Part shown: piece by piece, positions 12,430 through 24,894 of the stretch
How positions within the stretch are numbered: the stretch's first letter is position 1
Layout of the letters: each line of letters begins with the position of its first letter
From: Simmondsia chinensis
Lineage: Eukaryota > Streptophyta > Magnoliopsida > Caryophyllales > Simmondsiaceae
Assembly (NCBI GenBank): GCA_018398585.1
Contig: JAGTTD010000018.1
Coordinates: 751,501-815,500 of the forward strand
DNA length: 64,000 bases
Direction: 5' to 3'
The notes under the pieces: generated by a model
What the model was told of the DNA's origin: nothing
Databases searched by the model: none
What the model saw: the letters and a program-made list of their open reading frames with translations, nothing else
Position numbers and translations under genes: made by a program

Positions 12430-12651
12430 GAGCCTGTTTGGTATTGCTTCCTATTTACAAAATTTGGGTTTTTTTAGAAATAAAAAAGGATACTTCAGAA
12501 CGTGATTTTTTAGGGTTTATGGAATCAGGTTTTTCCTAACTTGAGTGAAAAGTGAAGCAGAAAACCAAAATTCAGGAAAAACCGTTTTCAAAAACCTAGT
12601 TTTTAATTTCTAAAAAACAGAAAAAAGAAAAAAGTAACGAAGCAGGCCGTA
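12430..12651. repeat. Foldback MITE, GGCCTGTTTGGTAT family
   Basis: About 222 bp with long imperfect inverted repeats: AGCCTGTTTGGTATTGCTTC at the left, and GAAGCAGGCC with AAAAACAGAAAAAAG at the right. Related copies lie at 13917, 26240, 28529, 29351, 31940 and 51271, making it the most frequent MITE in the window. Confidence 0.6.
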
Positions 12652-12723
12652 AAAATTTGAGATGCTGAGAATCAATAAAATGTTGTATTCGAGTTAAAAT
12701 AGGCTATGCTTACCAGGAAAAAC

Positions 12724-15700
12724 TTAGAAGGGAGCCTCAAGTGATTCATCCCAAACTTCTGCACTCCCATTGGAAGCATCTTCAACATCCTCTTCCATTG
12801 AAAGCCTGATATACTCTCTGTGTGCAAACCGATCCCACTCAGTCAACGTTGGATTCTCCCGCTCCTGTCCACATCAACAATTATTCAGGACGTAAATCGC
12901 AATAAAAACGTTCATACTAACTGCCATAACTACTACTTTCCACTATGGGAGTAAATGAGCCAAGCTCGAAGGCTCGAGAGCTAAACAGGCTAATCTCAAT
13001 ATAAGTTATGAGCCTAAAATGTGTCAAATCAAGCCATCTTCATGCCTAAATGAGTTGAACTCAAGCTTAATTGAGCCTAAACAAGCCTAGATGTTTCCAC
13101 TAGGTGTGTAAATGAGCCCAGCTTGAGGGCTCAAGGTCCCAAACAAGTATTGTCGATATAAGTTATTTGCCTAAATCTGTCAAATCAAGCTATCCTCAAT
13201 TCAAAATGAGACAAACTCGAGGTTAATTGAGCCCAAAAGAGCCTAGATCTTTCTACAAGGGGTGTAAATTAGCCAAAAGCTTGAGGGCTCAGGAGCCCAA
13301 ACAGGGTAATGACAATATAAGTTAATGAGCCTAAATGTATCACATTGAGCCATGTTCGAGACTAAATGAGACGAACTGGAGCTTAATTGAGCCCAAATGA
13401 GCCTAGATCTTTCTATGCGGGTATAAATGAGCCAAGCTCAAGAGCTCAGGGCCCAAACAAGCTGATATAAATGTAAGTTATGAGCCTAGATGTGTCAAAT
13501 CAGGCCATGTCTAAGCCTAAATGATCTGAGTTCAAGCTTAATTGAGGCCAAATGAGCCTACATCCGTAGATCGAGCTTAAATGAGCCGAAATGAAGCAAA
13601 CTAGAAAACAAAAGAGTAATTTGAGTAATGTACCTGACGAATAAGGAAGGGATCACGAGTTTCAAAAGCCATGAACTTATTGAGATTGAAAAGGATATTG
13701 AAGACACTTCCTGATAGTTTACTAGATTTCATGTCTTGAAGTGTGAAATAGCTCTCATTCTGCAAAAGGAATCATTAAGCATTATGAAACAAAGTGCTAT
13801 GCCAGAAATCCAGAGGGAACGACAAGATGTGTGGATCAAATAGCAGGATGAGCTCACAGCAGCCACCTCTATCTTGAAGCCCAAAAACCGAGGATCAAGG
13901 ATACTAGGGCTTGTTTAGTATCATGTTTTGTTCGTAATTTTTGGGGTTTCAAGAAACTAAGAACCTTGTTTGGAGAATGATTTTTTCTTGTTTTTGGTAC
14001 TTTTGTTTTCAATTTTCACATAAACTAGAAAAAACTGCAAGTAAAAGAACAAGAAACTAGAAAAAAAAAAAAAAAAAAAGGGCCTCTAAAACCTAGTTTT
14101 AAGTTTATGAAAATCCAAAAGCTGCAGACAGAAAATGGTAACAGGCCCTTGTTTAACAGCTCGTGTTAGTCCAAAATTGATGATGCAAACCTCAGGTGCA
14201 ACCATGTCAATAATCTGACACAAGATATCCTCAAAAAGAACAGGCTCCTGTGCCATGCACTCCATTCGATGCAACTGCTCCTCGTAGAAAAATTGCATCT
14301 CATTCCTTGTGAGAACTCCATTGCCGTCCAAGTCTATGCACTTAAACCTAGGAAAGGAGAGGTCAAACAACACTGAAAAGATAACCTTCACTTATAATAC
14401 AATAAAAATGATAGTAAAGTAAAGGGCAAAAATAGACCATAGATATGGGACAAGGTACAAATTCATACCAGAACTCTCATTCGCTTTCCTAAGTGTGTCA
14501 CAGATCAAATTTACACCAAACAGACCTTAAAACCGAAGGATTTTTGGATAAAAAATCGAACATGTTTTTTTTTCTCAAAAGGCTACTGGTATATGCTACG
14601 AATTGTGCCACATTTGAAGCATAAGAGATTGCTCTAGGATCTACCAAAGCACAGTTGTACCACAGAGACGACAACAAGTAGTTAAATATCAGGGATCGTT
14701 TGATTCATCCCTAGCCATGAAACACCGGATAACAGTACAGAAGATTAAACAAGGGACCACATCCAAAGCATCTATGCATCAAACGGATACAGCTTTGTCT
14801 ACTGGTAAAATAATAGCAAGGTTGAGGCCCCAGGACAAGAGATTCTACGCTGAATCACCAATCCAGCCTACCTACCAAAAATGAGGAAACATAGAATAGG
14901 ATCAATAGACTAGATATACCAGTACTCTAAACTGGGTTCTGATGACTTGTCTTCTTCGGCCAGGATGAAGTACACAAAATCTTCATATCCCATCTTACCG
15001 TCGACATTGCTGGTGAATTTCCTGGGAACCTAACACAAGAACCACAAGCACGCAATCACCTAGGTTAAGCATTTACAAGCAACACTTTGGAAGGTCAGGC
15101 ATTGGTACACAAACAGCTCCAGGACACATACCTGAGAAAATATCCTATCCACAATCCTGTAGGTAAGCGCATGGTTACCATATCGGATCAAGTTCTCTTT
15201 ATCAATTAAGAAGTCATGATCTGTATCCAGCTCCCAGAACTTGCAATATATCACATAGAAGTGCTCATAGGAGAAGTACCTGCATAAATAAACGGATGAG
15301 AGAGGAAAAAGGTGGTCAGAAAAAACATGCTCTTCGGTAGAAGGTAAAGTCATAAAAACTTGCAATATATTAGGCCAGTGAATTTGTTTTATGCGAAAAG
15401 GTATCTTTTTTCAGGAGATCTTTAGACAAAGAGCTTTGAGATTTTCACTGACATAGCTATGGCCGATCCACAGAGAGATTGGAGGGCTTTATGTTATTAG
15501 TTCTTCATTTTTTTCTGTAATGTTGCATGGTTGGAAATTTTAGGACATCTTATCCTTAGCCCTTTGTATATTATTTCTTAACAATATTTCTTTTTTGATT
15601 AAAAAATAAACAAAGATGCTTTTTGCAGTATAGGGGCAAGGGAAGATGGTAGAAGTAGTACAAAGAGCGAATAATCTCAATCCTAAAGACTTTCATGAAA

Positions 15701-18700
15701 TTGTCGAGGCCCCACAAAAAATTCCTTGGGGATCAACAATGAGACATGATTTTTCAACCAAGAAGCCATCGCAGACTTATCTGGAACCACAATTTTTCAT
15801 ACTTATTTGCACTATGATTCTGAAATTCCAAAAAGCCGAGAATACTTTGTCACTATCGAGTCATGTCTATTGCACACACCAGGGGCTTAAGTGTCCAAGC
15901 AGACAAGAAACCAATGTATCACAGTGCCAAAATTTAGTATAAGCAAGCACAGGGCCAGGCTGTGCTAGGACTAGTTGTATGCTTACGTTCGCTTCTGTTT
16001 GGGAATCAGGAAATGTAGGTCCATGTCGTTCTCAGTGATTTTCTGCCTTTCCTTGTACCAACATATTCTTGTATATATTTATCCTAATCACAGTTCCAGT
16101 CACCCAAACTACTACCTAGGGAAACCATTGCTTAACTGCCTATTGAAGCACTATAAGGGGTTAATTTCTGATAACATGGGAAAACCTTTTTTTTGGCCAA
16201 GACTAGATACTTTAGAGCGGAAAGGCAAAGAGCACGATCGACTTCCTATCCACCCATAATGTGAGGACATTGGAGGTCATCGCGTCGTCAAATTACATCA
16301 ACAAACAAATCTCAAGAAATATGTAAAAAAATAAACCACCAACAAATGCCCCTCGTTACATTTCCAGATCACTGTTAAACCAATGATCAAACATCAGAGT
16401 AAGAGGGTCGAAAATGGGGAACCGAGTTGCAGTATACCTCAGAACTTTATTAATGTCCTCTTCTTCATCTGCATGTTGCATAGCAGCAATTAAATTTCCA
16501 CGTTTGAGCTCCCTTAGAGTTAGATGCCCATTTCCAGCTCTATTGACGTAGTAAAAGATCCTGTATATTACAGTCTCAGCTGTTCAATGCAGAAAATTCT
16601 GACATTAATACACATGTGAATAAAAGCAGCAAGCTATGGTTATAAAGAAATAATATGTGATCCTAGAAATGGGAACACAATCTTTCATGGATCAATAGGG
16701 CTTCAGAAAGGCTTCAGCTCCGGACAATTCTAACTCTTGCAGAAAATTGACATTTCTATCGTAAAAGCTTCAGGTTAAGCCCCTTACCATATCTCTCCTG
16801 AAACTCAGGTGTACTTTGTAAGAATTCCAGTCCAGGATGAGTAGCCAAAAGCTCTCGAAGAACAGGTTTAAAGTCCTCCTGCAACAGGAATTCTCAGGCT
16901 ATCACGGAATGCCAAATAGAAAAGGAAAACAAAATTGAGAATGAAACACACTTAAGTAACACAAAGGTCCTGTTTTCTCATTAAACTGACAAAAACAATA
17001 ACAATCTATGCCATTTTTCCCACTGGTTGGTGTACTCAGCTTTATAGATTGTAGTACCTCAGCGCTCTATCATGCATCTATCTTTGTTAAGCTCTAATAA
17101 AACAAGGTTTTTATTATGTAACCTAATCATGTCTCTTCTTTATGATCTCCCTCTTTCCCCTTATATCTAATATATATAACAACAACAAATATATAAAAGA
17201 AAAATAAATAATCTACAAATAGCATGCTGAAGGGCAGGCACAAAGAGCCAGTACGTAAGAGCACAGAGATCATTCGTTGCACCTGCTTAAGACAATTCCG
17301 TTCGGGATGCTTCATAATTGTAAATATCTGAGTTGCTATGTCCAAGGTCAGCATGTTTCCGTTTACCCAGTACTCAACAAATGCATCCCTACAAAGGAAA
17401 TGAAAGGACAATAAAAGAGTAAACTTGTCAAGAAGTTACTGTGTTAAACACTCAACATCGTTAACAGGAAAACCAGGAATAGTGACAAAACCCATACATG
17501 TTACAAACATGACATGCATGGCAAGCATGTGCACACATAATACTTGGAGAGAGAGCAAGAGAGAGAGAGAACAGTTTGGATGAGAAAGAAGTAACACCAA
17601 CACCACCAACAAAATAGACTGAAGAAGAGGTCAAGAAAACACCACGAGAACAGCACCAAGTTAAGAGGAAGGCAACGATCCAACTAAGATAAAGCAACTA
17701 TATCATATACCAAGCCATGCACCAAAAACGATAAGAAAATGGTTTTGCAATCACAAGAACCTCCAAAAGATATAATCACTTCCACTCAATCCTTCCTGCC
17801 ACAAAGCATCCTTAGAAACCTGAATTTGTTAAAAATTATCCTCATAAAGCTTTGTCCCAGTCGCAGCCATGCACTCTATGATGACAGCTGGTAAGTGTTT
17901 GCCATAACCAGAAAAGCAACAAACCATAGGTGGTCTGAAATGGGGACAAGGGTCATAAGTTCCCTTATCCACTAAGGGTGAAGCTAAAAACACCCCTCAC
18001 TCTAAGGTTCTTCCAAGCCTTTGCTAATACCAGCCAAGTTATGCAAGTAAACAAAATAAGTAAAATCTCACCAGAACACTATCTGACTACCATCTGTCTC
18101 AGAAACATCATGTACAAAATCACATAGTAACAGTAGTGTACGGCCAATTAAAAGCAATAAACTCCTTCCATAAAAGGCCACCTACTATTCATTTTTATTG
18201 TTGCATGTTTGTAATTTTGGGGGATGAAAAAGGCTACCTTCCACTCTCAGAACAAGCGAAACATGGTAAACATCGTTATCCCTTTCTTGGCCATCAAATA
18301 TCTCTGTCATTCAGCTGTTAAAGCTGCCCAATCCAACGCAAACACAACAATTTCTATCTCGAGTGCCACATGTATCTTTTCCCTCATGCAAACAAAAACA
18401 AAATTCATAGCAGTTCGCAACAGAGGAGAAATTGGTACTAACTACTAAGATGAATAATTTGCAAGACCGACATCAAAAAAGATGCAAGTAGTAATTTTAC
18501 ATAGGCCATCTAGAACAACGCAGGGGAAATACAAACTCATAATAACCCACTTACCAATATTGATTATCATTATATGTACAAGTAGGGCATATATTTAAGG
18601 CTTATTGCTGAAGATTATCATGCTATACACAACAAGGAATATCTTCAACTTTAACATAAATAGTATACCTGGTCACAAATCCTGTGCCGTTAACATCAAT

Positions 18701-21351
18701 CTTCTGGAAAAGTACAGTAGAGAAAAATGAAGGCAACTTGCAAATTTCCTTAGTCACAGCTTTAAACTCTGCTGTCAAAGCAAACATGAACTTGTTAACA
18801 ACTATTAACAAACTGATGAAATTAAAGACAGATAGTCAATGGCTCACCATTCAATTGTAATCCCTCAGTGTGGCCATAAAAGACTTGATTTATTCTGAAC
18901 AAACATCGTTCTTTAAGTTCCTTGGGTGCTGGACGACCATTCTGAAAGTAAAACTGGAAATGCAGGCATCCAAGTCAAAATCAACAGCCGACAACATCAG
19001 ATAACTAAGCACAAGAAGTAGAAGAATGACCAAACCTGAGGTATCAGCTCCTTTACTGGCTCACTCACTACTTTAAGGATGCTTCCAAGGGAAGAGGGGC
19101 CTGCCCTCTGTTTCATAACCCGAGGAGAACCGGATGAACTTCTCGGTGAAAGGGGAGGTGCACTCCCAGCAGGAAACATAGAAGGTATGGAATTGGAAGA
19201 AGCTGCATTTGCACTAGATGCATTCGCCGGGACATTCAAAGGGTTCCCTGCCTTTGCATCACTGACCAGTGATTTCACCTGCATTCAGACAATGATAAAC
19301 ATTCTTCTTTAAAAGACTTCACCGAATGTCAGGCAATAAGAAAGGGAATATAAGGACCAAATGGGAGAACAGAGAAGCCAAATATTGAAGACATGAACCA
19401 ATAGGCTAAAGAAAATAGGGTAAGTCCAACCATGAAAAAGAGCAAAACGGGAAAGAGAACATTAGCAACTTCTAGAAAGAACAAGCATTCCATAAATAGG
19501 GAGCCAATAAAACGCAATCTTATTCCTGGATTGTTAGGGAAAACTTGTCTCTTCAAAATACGTGGCACATTCACATCACCACAATGCTGGAAGGTAGCTC
19601 GATTGGAATGTCATAAAATCGTCGTCATCCATGAACAAAAACATACAAAGGACGGCAACATATGCAGAACATTCATACAATTGCACTACCCGGATTTTGT
19701 ACAAATCGAATCTATATGTCATCACAGCATCAATGAAAAATGGACATGGATCCAACATCATCCACCAAAGAACCACAGAAATCTTCTATCATCTAGGAAG
19801 CATGGTGAAACTATTCCTTACATATGGATAACACAGAATTCAAGCAAAATACCGCAGAAGCTCAAGAAAGTAATATCCATTATAGTCCTTGTTTATCAAA
19901 AAAAGAAATTATTAAGAGAGAGAGTATAAAAAAGAATGAAGGACAAAATGTCTTAAATATAAAACCATGAAACACCGGAAAAAACAAGAATCAGTTTCAT
20001 AAAACCCTTCCATCGCTCTACAAATCAAGGAAAGCTATGTCAGCAAAGCCCCCAAAGCTCTTAATCGAAAAAGATCCTAAAAAAACAACCCTTTCCATTC
20101 TAGTTAATAATCTATCGACTATGCAGTGGTATAAAGTGTGGTACTTAAGACATTGAAAAGTGACAACCTCAAACTGCTGCCATCAAAGGAAGGTCTGTTA
20201 AAATCTGGCTGAAAATAGGTGACTAATTAGCCATTTTGTAACCGAAGAAACTACTGCAGAGTATCAACTCGCTATATGTATGTTAATGCAAGTATTTGAT
20301 GCTATCATAAACTGAGTGGCCATTTATGCACAAGCAATGTGACTGTTAAACCTCTAATATCACACTCAAATCTCCTGCGGAGTTTCCATTTCACTTCACT
20401 CGTGATAGGCACAGACTGAAAAGCAAGGTCCCGCTAGGATGGATGCCCAAGAAATCACATAGGAAATTGTAAAGATATTCCACAATAAGGTTTTTCATTC
20501 TTTATTTCGTTATTCCTGTGGTGTTCACACTATTCACTTTCCTAATCTTGTCCCTCACCCATGCACTACAGTCCGCATACCCAAATTCTCTTCCTCCATA
20601 ATTCATCAAAATTCTGCCAAATAGTTGATAGCAAAGAGAGACCCCCACTAGAACACCATCCATCAAGTTTGATGCCTTTAGACAATAGATTCTAGTTTGG
20701 AATCTCCATTCCAACAAAAAAAGAGACCTCGTTCTGAGTCCTTAACGTTGTAAAATTCGTGTCAGAATCCCAACGACGTAAGTCACCTAACCCCATGTAT
20801 AGCAACTGGGTAGAGAGAGGGAAAACGCAAAGAGAGGGAAAGTAAGGGGTTATCCTACTCCTCTTTATCGGTTCATAATCCTCCAACTAATATAGAAAAC
20901 TATCATACAGAAAACAAAAACAGGGAAGAAAACTGAGTCATATAACAAGAGAAACAACAAAAGCAGGCCAATGTTATGCCTTTTTTAGGCCCGACCCATG
21001 GATTTAGCATATATAAGATCCACATATAAGTCCAAGTGGGATTCCATCCTAAAACCAATGAGGCATTAAGTGGAGTAACATATTAGTCTTATACAATAAT
21101 CTCTTCTTTTTCACGACTACTACGTGCGATTCTTACTAAACGCAGATGTGGAGTCCTTAACAGATCCCTCAAAAGCATGTTTTCCACGATGAAAACTTTA
21201 CCAGTCGATTAGCTTCGGGAAGTGAAAGCCACTGTTCAAAAAGCTCCTGCGCAAGGTAAGGATTTGATTTAAGGGCCAAAGAAGAAACCTCCGGAAGCTG
21301 CAACAATTCAGCGTCTAAGGACACCAAATCTCCATTAAAATCCATATCCAT
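12724..21351 (-). CDS. PP2A regulatory subunit B'' (EF-hand), twelve coding exons
   Basis: A B''-type regulatory subunit that binds the PP2A A/C core and directs it to substrates; Ca2+ binding through EF-hands tunes the complex. Exons on -: 21351-21202, 19278-19036, 18953-18848, 18768-18669, 17388-17283, 16878-16788, 16579-16438, 15279-15132, 15029-14920, 14347-14191, 13759-13634 and 12864-12724. They join in frame to 539 aa, the usual size of plant B''alpha/beta proteins. Motifs include [19 protein letters not shown] (N-terminal Ser/Pro region), [49 protein letters not shown], a canonical EF loop [12 protein letters not shown] at about residues 402-413 and the family end [20 protein letters not shown]. 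The start is the ATG at 21351. The protein is not the shorter TON2/FASS type. Exon 4 has a tandem CAGCAG acceptor. Introns carry repeats, but the coding frame is intact. Confidence 0.94.
12951..13575. repeat. Tandem array, four units of about 157 bp, in a PP2A B'' intron
   Basis: Units start at 12951, 13108, 13264 and 13423 with G(T)GTAAATGAGCC. Each continues through TGAGGGCTC, ATATAAGTTAT, TCAAATCAAGCCAT and CTTAATTGAGCC to GCCTAGAT. Unit lengths are 157, 156, 159 and about 153 bp, and the units have diverged from each other. The array fills much of the last intron. The motif words recall GAGCTCG hAT-like elements. Confidence 0.75.
13917..14148. repeat. Foldback MITE, GGCCTGTTTGGTAT family
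   Basis: Starts GGGCTTGTTTAGTATCATG and ends GGTAACAGGCCC, about 232 bp, with pairing arms (CTAGTTTTAAGTTT in the right arm). It lies in an intron of the B'' gene, 43 bp from the edge of exon 10. Confidence 0.55.
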
Positions 21352-21790
21352 CAAACCCTAAATACACCCAATTCAATTTCAATCATCAACAACAAACCCC
21401 CCAATCACATCACATTACACCAAATCCCCAAACCCTAAAAATCAAGTCTTTCAAATCTGACACTTTCATCAAACCCCCTTTTCTACAAAGATCACAAATT
21501 GATCGAACATTCAATTACAGAGAATCAATCACAAAGATACAAGCTCTCCAGCAATTGAACGCGCAAAATCAAGAAATAATCTTTGGTGAAGATGATTGAT
21601 TGAGATATGAATCAAGATTGAACGAGAAATGGATTGAAAGAAAGGGAAAGAAATAGAGAGATCGATGAGAAAAATGAAGGGCTGCGGATTCGAATCGGAG
21701 GCCTCAAGATTGCTGGAGAGAGAGAGAGAGAGAGGAGAGAGAGAAGGGTTACTGTGCAAGAAGCAAAAATGCAACTGCCTAAAGGAGAAA
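21352..21790 (-). other. 5' leader region of PP2A B'' gene
   Basis: Upstream of the ATG on the - strand the sequence is CT-rich (GAGAGAGAGA runs on +, near 21715-21750), as in many plant leaders. The transcription start is not visible with certainty. The following 21790-21835 gives no clear signal. Confidence 0.35.
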
Positions 21791-21829
21791 AAGGGACAAT
21801 TTTTTCTCTGTAGAGCTTTTTCTACGCGG

Positions 21830-22117
21830 TGCGTTTAGCGTTTAGTTGTTAGTTTATTAATATTTGTTTATTATTAGCTGATTGATAATATATTTGATAA
21901 ATAAATATAAAAAAAAGGTAAAATAATAAATAAAATTTAATTATGTAGTGTTTAAAAAGTTAAAAGCTGAAAATTATTTAGCCTTTGAAAAGTTACTTTT
22001 CAAAAGCTAAATGATATGAAAAACGTGAACAATAATTTTTTATCAAACAATGTTTCTAGCTGTTTAACTAGTAAAAAAGCTAAACACTATGAAATGCTGA
22101 TTGCCAAACATAGCTAA
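21830..22117. repeat. MITE with GCCAAACATAGC end
   Basis: About 285 bp with inner words AGCTGATTGATA, AAAAGCTAAA and AGCTGTTTAACTAGT, ending GCCAAACATAGC. It is the same family as 47394-47706, where both ends survive. Here the left end is eroded. Confidence 0.55.
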
Positions 22118-22880
22118 TATCTCAAATTTACATATTTTCTCAAATAAATGGATAAATAAGACTGTATATTTTACTCATTCGGGTTATTTCTTGGTAGGAA
22201 TCTCTTTCAAACACTAAATTGTTGTTTTTGCTCAAAGAAATGGGTCGTGTTTGAAAGCCATACGCCACTTATATGATTATAGAGTGTTAAAAAATTTTAC
22301 TTATATATAGTTTGATGTCGGAAATGTCCAGTAACGCTTTCTTTTTAATATTTTTGTACAGTACTAAGAGAACTCATATAAAGTTAATTTAGTATTTTTT
22401 TTTCATTATTTTTCCTTATTTAAATTAGTGCATTATTTTTTTCTTTAGTTTAAAATAATCCCTAATATTTGTCAAATTTTTTTAATTAGTCATTCAGCTT
22501 CTACTTTGTCCGAAATAATATATAATATTTTATTTTATGACAAAATTAGTAATTCATTTAATAAATGAAATGAAGTATAAATTAAAAAGATGAGGGATTA
22601 ATCTTGTTTTATTGTAAAACAAAACATCAAGGATTATTTTGAATTAAAAAATAAGGAATTAATTTAAACAAATTTATAAATATTGAAGATCGTTTTGAAT
22701 AAATAAAAGAGTAATTTAAATAAAGTTACAAACACCACGAGCCAATTGAGTAAATAACTCCATTTGGTATTAGGAAAAAACCGTTCTACATGATCTACAT
22801 TTAAGGGTTATTTAAACGAAATGTCTCCATACTTTACTCATTGTATCAATTTATTACTTGTACGAACAACTTCATATTAC
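22118..22880. other. AT-rich intergenic DNA without recognised features
   Basis: It contains inverted blocks such as TTTAATTAGTCATTCA and AAATTAGTAATTCATTT, typical of decayed AT-rich transposon debris. Neither strand shows a supported gene. Confidence 0.4.
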
Positions 22881-23225
22881 CCATGGGAGGAGAGGTAAAG
22901 GTAAGTCAAAGAAAAGATGGATAGAGGTGATTAGACACAACCTCGCCTAACTAAACCCGAATAAGAGATGACCATAAATAAAGCTGAGCAGTGGGTTAGA
23001 ATAGATATACTTGATGTAAAGGTCTAGGATCGGGGGGAACTAAGAAGTAAGTATACTTGCTCTTGTGTTGCTGGGTTTTGCTGCTTGTTATTGTATTGCG
23101 TTCCTACTGCTTTATCTCGTTGTTCACTCGCTCCTTGTTACTTTTTACTTTCTTACTTTTCTTACGTTGTTCCTTACTTTCATACTTTCACTCTTATTTT
23201 GCTTTTACCTTATGTTTCTAGGGTA
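22881..23225 (+). pseudogene. LINE ORF2 C-terminal remnant
   Basis: Read across frameshifts and stops, about 22895-22945 gives KGKSKKRWIEVIRHNLA. Further on, AEQW, RI-I and LGSGG-KK appear near 22985-23040. This matches the usual end of plant LINE ORF2 (a Lys/Arg-rich RPKKRW motif, then a DRAEWR-like and a GSGG-like motif). The hydrophobic tail ORF 23065-23346 is the decayed 3' region. It is dead sequence. Confidence 0.55.
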
Positions 23226-23653
23226 TGAAGTGGATACTTGTACCTGCCCCATAATCTGCAGGTATCCAACGGGTATCTATTACCCTCCACCCTCCCTACT
23301 GTGCGTAAAAATTAATTATCTATACCCGCTCATATTAGTCATTTAATGCTATTTTTAGAAACCAATTATATTTTTTATAACATTAATAAATAATTTGAAT
23401 TATTAAATTTAAATACATATTTTTTTTTATTTAAAGATTAACTATGTACAAAATAAAGCGGATATGGTGGATATGAAGTAGGGTGGGGTGGGCGAGTACA
23501 AAACTATACCCATACCCGCCCCATACCCGTGACAAGTACGGGGTAGATACACCTAATCCGTACCCACTACCCGCCCCACTTATACCCATACCCGTTCTAG
23601 ACGGAATGGGTACCCCCAGGTAGCGGGTTTTACCTGCTCCATTGCCATCCCTA
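23222..23653. repeat. hAT-like non-autonomous element with TACCCG repeats
   Basis: The right end on the opposite strand reads TAGGGATGGCAATGG, a typical plant hAT terminus. It is followed by degenerate TACCCG/CGGGTA words found on both sides of an AT-rich core (23340-23460). The left terminus is not recognisable, and no 8-bp TSD was found. Confidence 0.5.
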
Positions 23654-23751
23654 TTGACGCCAGGTGATTGATATCCAGATTACCTTTCTCTAATGCTTAA
23701 GAAACATGGATCATATCGGATTCATCGCTCATCTCTCCAAATGCCCTAATC

Positions 23752-23783
<32 letters not shown>
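23752..23783. repeat. (AT)n microsatellite
   Basis: An uninterrupted AT dinucleotide run of roughly 14-16 units. It is a simple sequence likely to vary between individuals. Confidence 0.85.
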
Positions 23784-23788
<5 letters not shown>

Positions 23789-24052
23789 ATTATTTTCATC
23801 AAAATAAACAAAAAATAATAAATTTATTTTAAGATTATAGTAAAGCTAAAGGGTTTCTAAATGAAGTAAAATGGAGGTAAAAGTCAAATGAAACAAATTA
23901 ATTAGGCCAACAACTAACATCAAAGATATACAAAGACAAGACTCCAAATTCATTTCACGTGCCTCTCTCAACTTTCTACAACTACAAAAGTCAAATTAAT
24001 TCACTGCAAATGGTTACCAACTTACAGTATGAAACGGTTTCAACACCATGGC

Positions 24053-24260
24053 CTCGTTTCTGACAAAATCTAACACGATACGATAGCATGACATAAACAC
24101 GACACGAAGCTAGCGAGTTTAGGCTGGTGGTTTTAAAGACGGGTTGAATTTTGATTGACCCGTTTAAGTAATTGGGTTGAATTTGAACTTAACCCGTGTA
24201 ACCTATTTTTGACACGATTAATTTATTTATATAGTTATGTTAGGCATTTAAGTGATACAT
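24053..24260. repeat. hAT-like repeat fragment
   Basis: Words such as GACACGAAGC, GGTTGAATTTTGATTGACC and AACCCGTGTAACC are the diagnostic interior of another plant non-autonomous hAT type (ACACGACACGAA/ACCCGTTT). Only one half seems present. The rest to about 24890 is AT-rich with no supported gene. Confidence 0.35.
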
Positions 24261-24894
24261 TATTCTATATATATATTTTTGGTAGCTAAGATAATTTAAA
24301 CTTTATTTAGTAATATTAATTTAATAATTTATTTTAACTGTTACAAATATAACAAGTATTTATTAGTAGTATCAATCATGAAGTGCATAATATATTTGTA
24401 AGTTAAAAAACTAGCATTTAATGAAAAAAGTCACCAATATAATTAAATACGATGTATCCTCACTCGCAAAACAAAACAAAAAAAACCTTTTCCTAACGGA
24501 GAAGTCGGTCCAATATATGAAACTCCCATCATAGCAATGTCCGAGGATCATATATACACGACCATAATCTCACTTTGTGAAGAGGCTGTTTCGAAGATGT
24601 GAAATATGATCATCAGTGTTAAAAACACGTAGACGACAAAATTCAGTTCTTGATTTCTCATATTCAATCTATAAAGACCAACGAGGCAGCAAGTGAGAAT
24701 CATTCTGCTTTAATGAAGTTGTGCCATCATCAACAACATAAAGCTCAGACCTTTGGCGACCACGACGTTCAAAGAGATGAAAATTGCTTGATCTTCAACC
24801 TTTCGCAACGAACACACTCTCCAGTGCAGGATGCTAAAAAAAAATAAAAACATCATTTCTTTACATAACTTTATAACAACGGTTAAAATATGGA

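Larger units (their letters stand above)
9131..12723. other. Convergent intergenic region packed with repeats
   Basis: This region separates the 3' ends of threonine aldolase (+) and the PP2A B'' gene (-). It holds a short SINE near 9545-9672, GAGCTCG-type hAT debris at about 9800-10310, a MITE at 10893-11220, another short SINE at 11385-11512, simple-sequence DNA at 11550-11935, a 31-base poly-A run near 12123 and a MITE at 12430-12651. No host gene is supported. Confidence 0.6.

Noticed and set aside
19432..19929. 165-aa ORF inside PP2A B'' intron 1
   Set aside because: Lys/Ser-rich, no domain, and antisense ORFs overlap it. It is consistent with chance in a long intron.
23065..23346. 93-aa hydrophobic ORF resembling a membrane protein
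   Set aside because: A T-rich stretch following LINE ORF2 remnants. It reads as decayed LINE 3' sequence, not as a conserved membrane protein.
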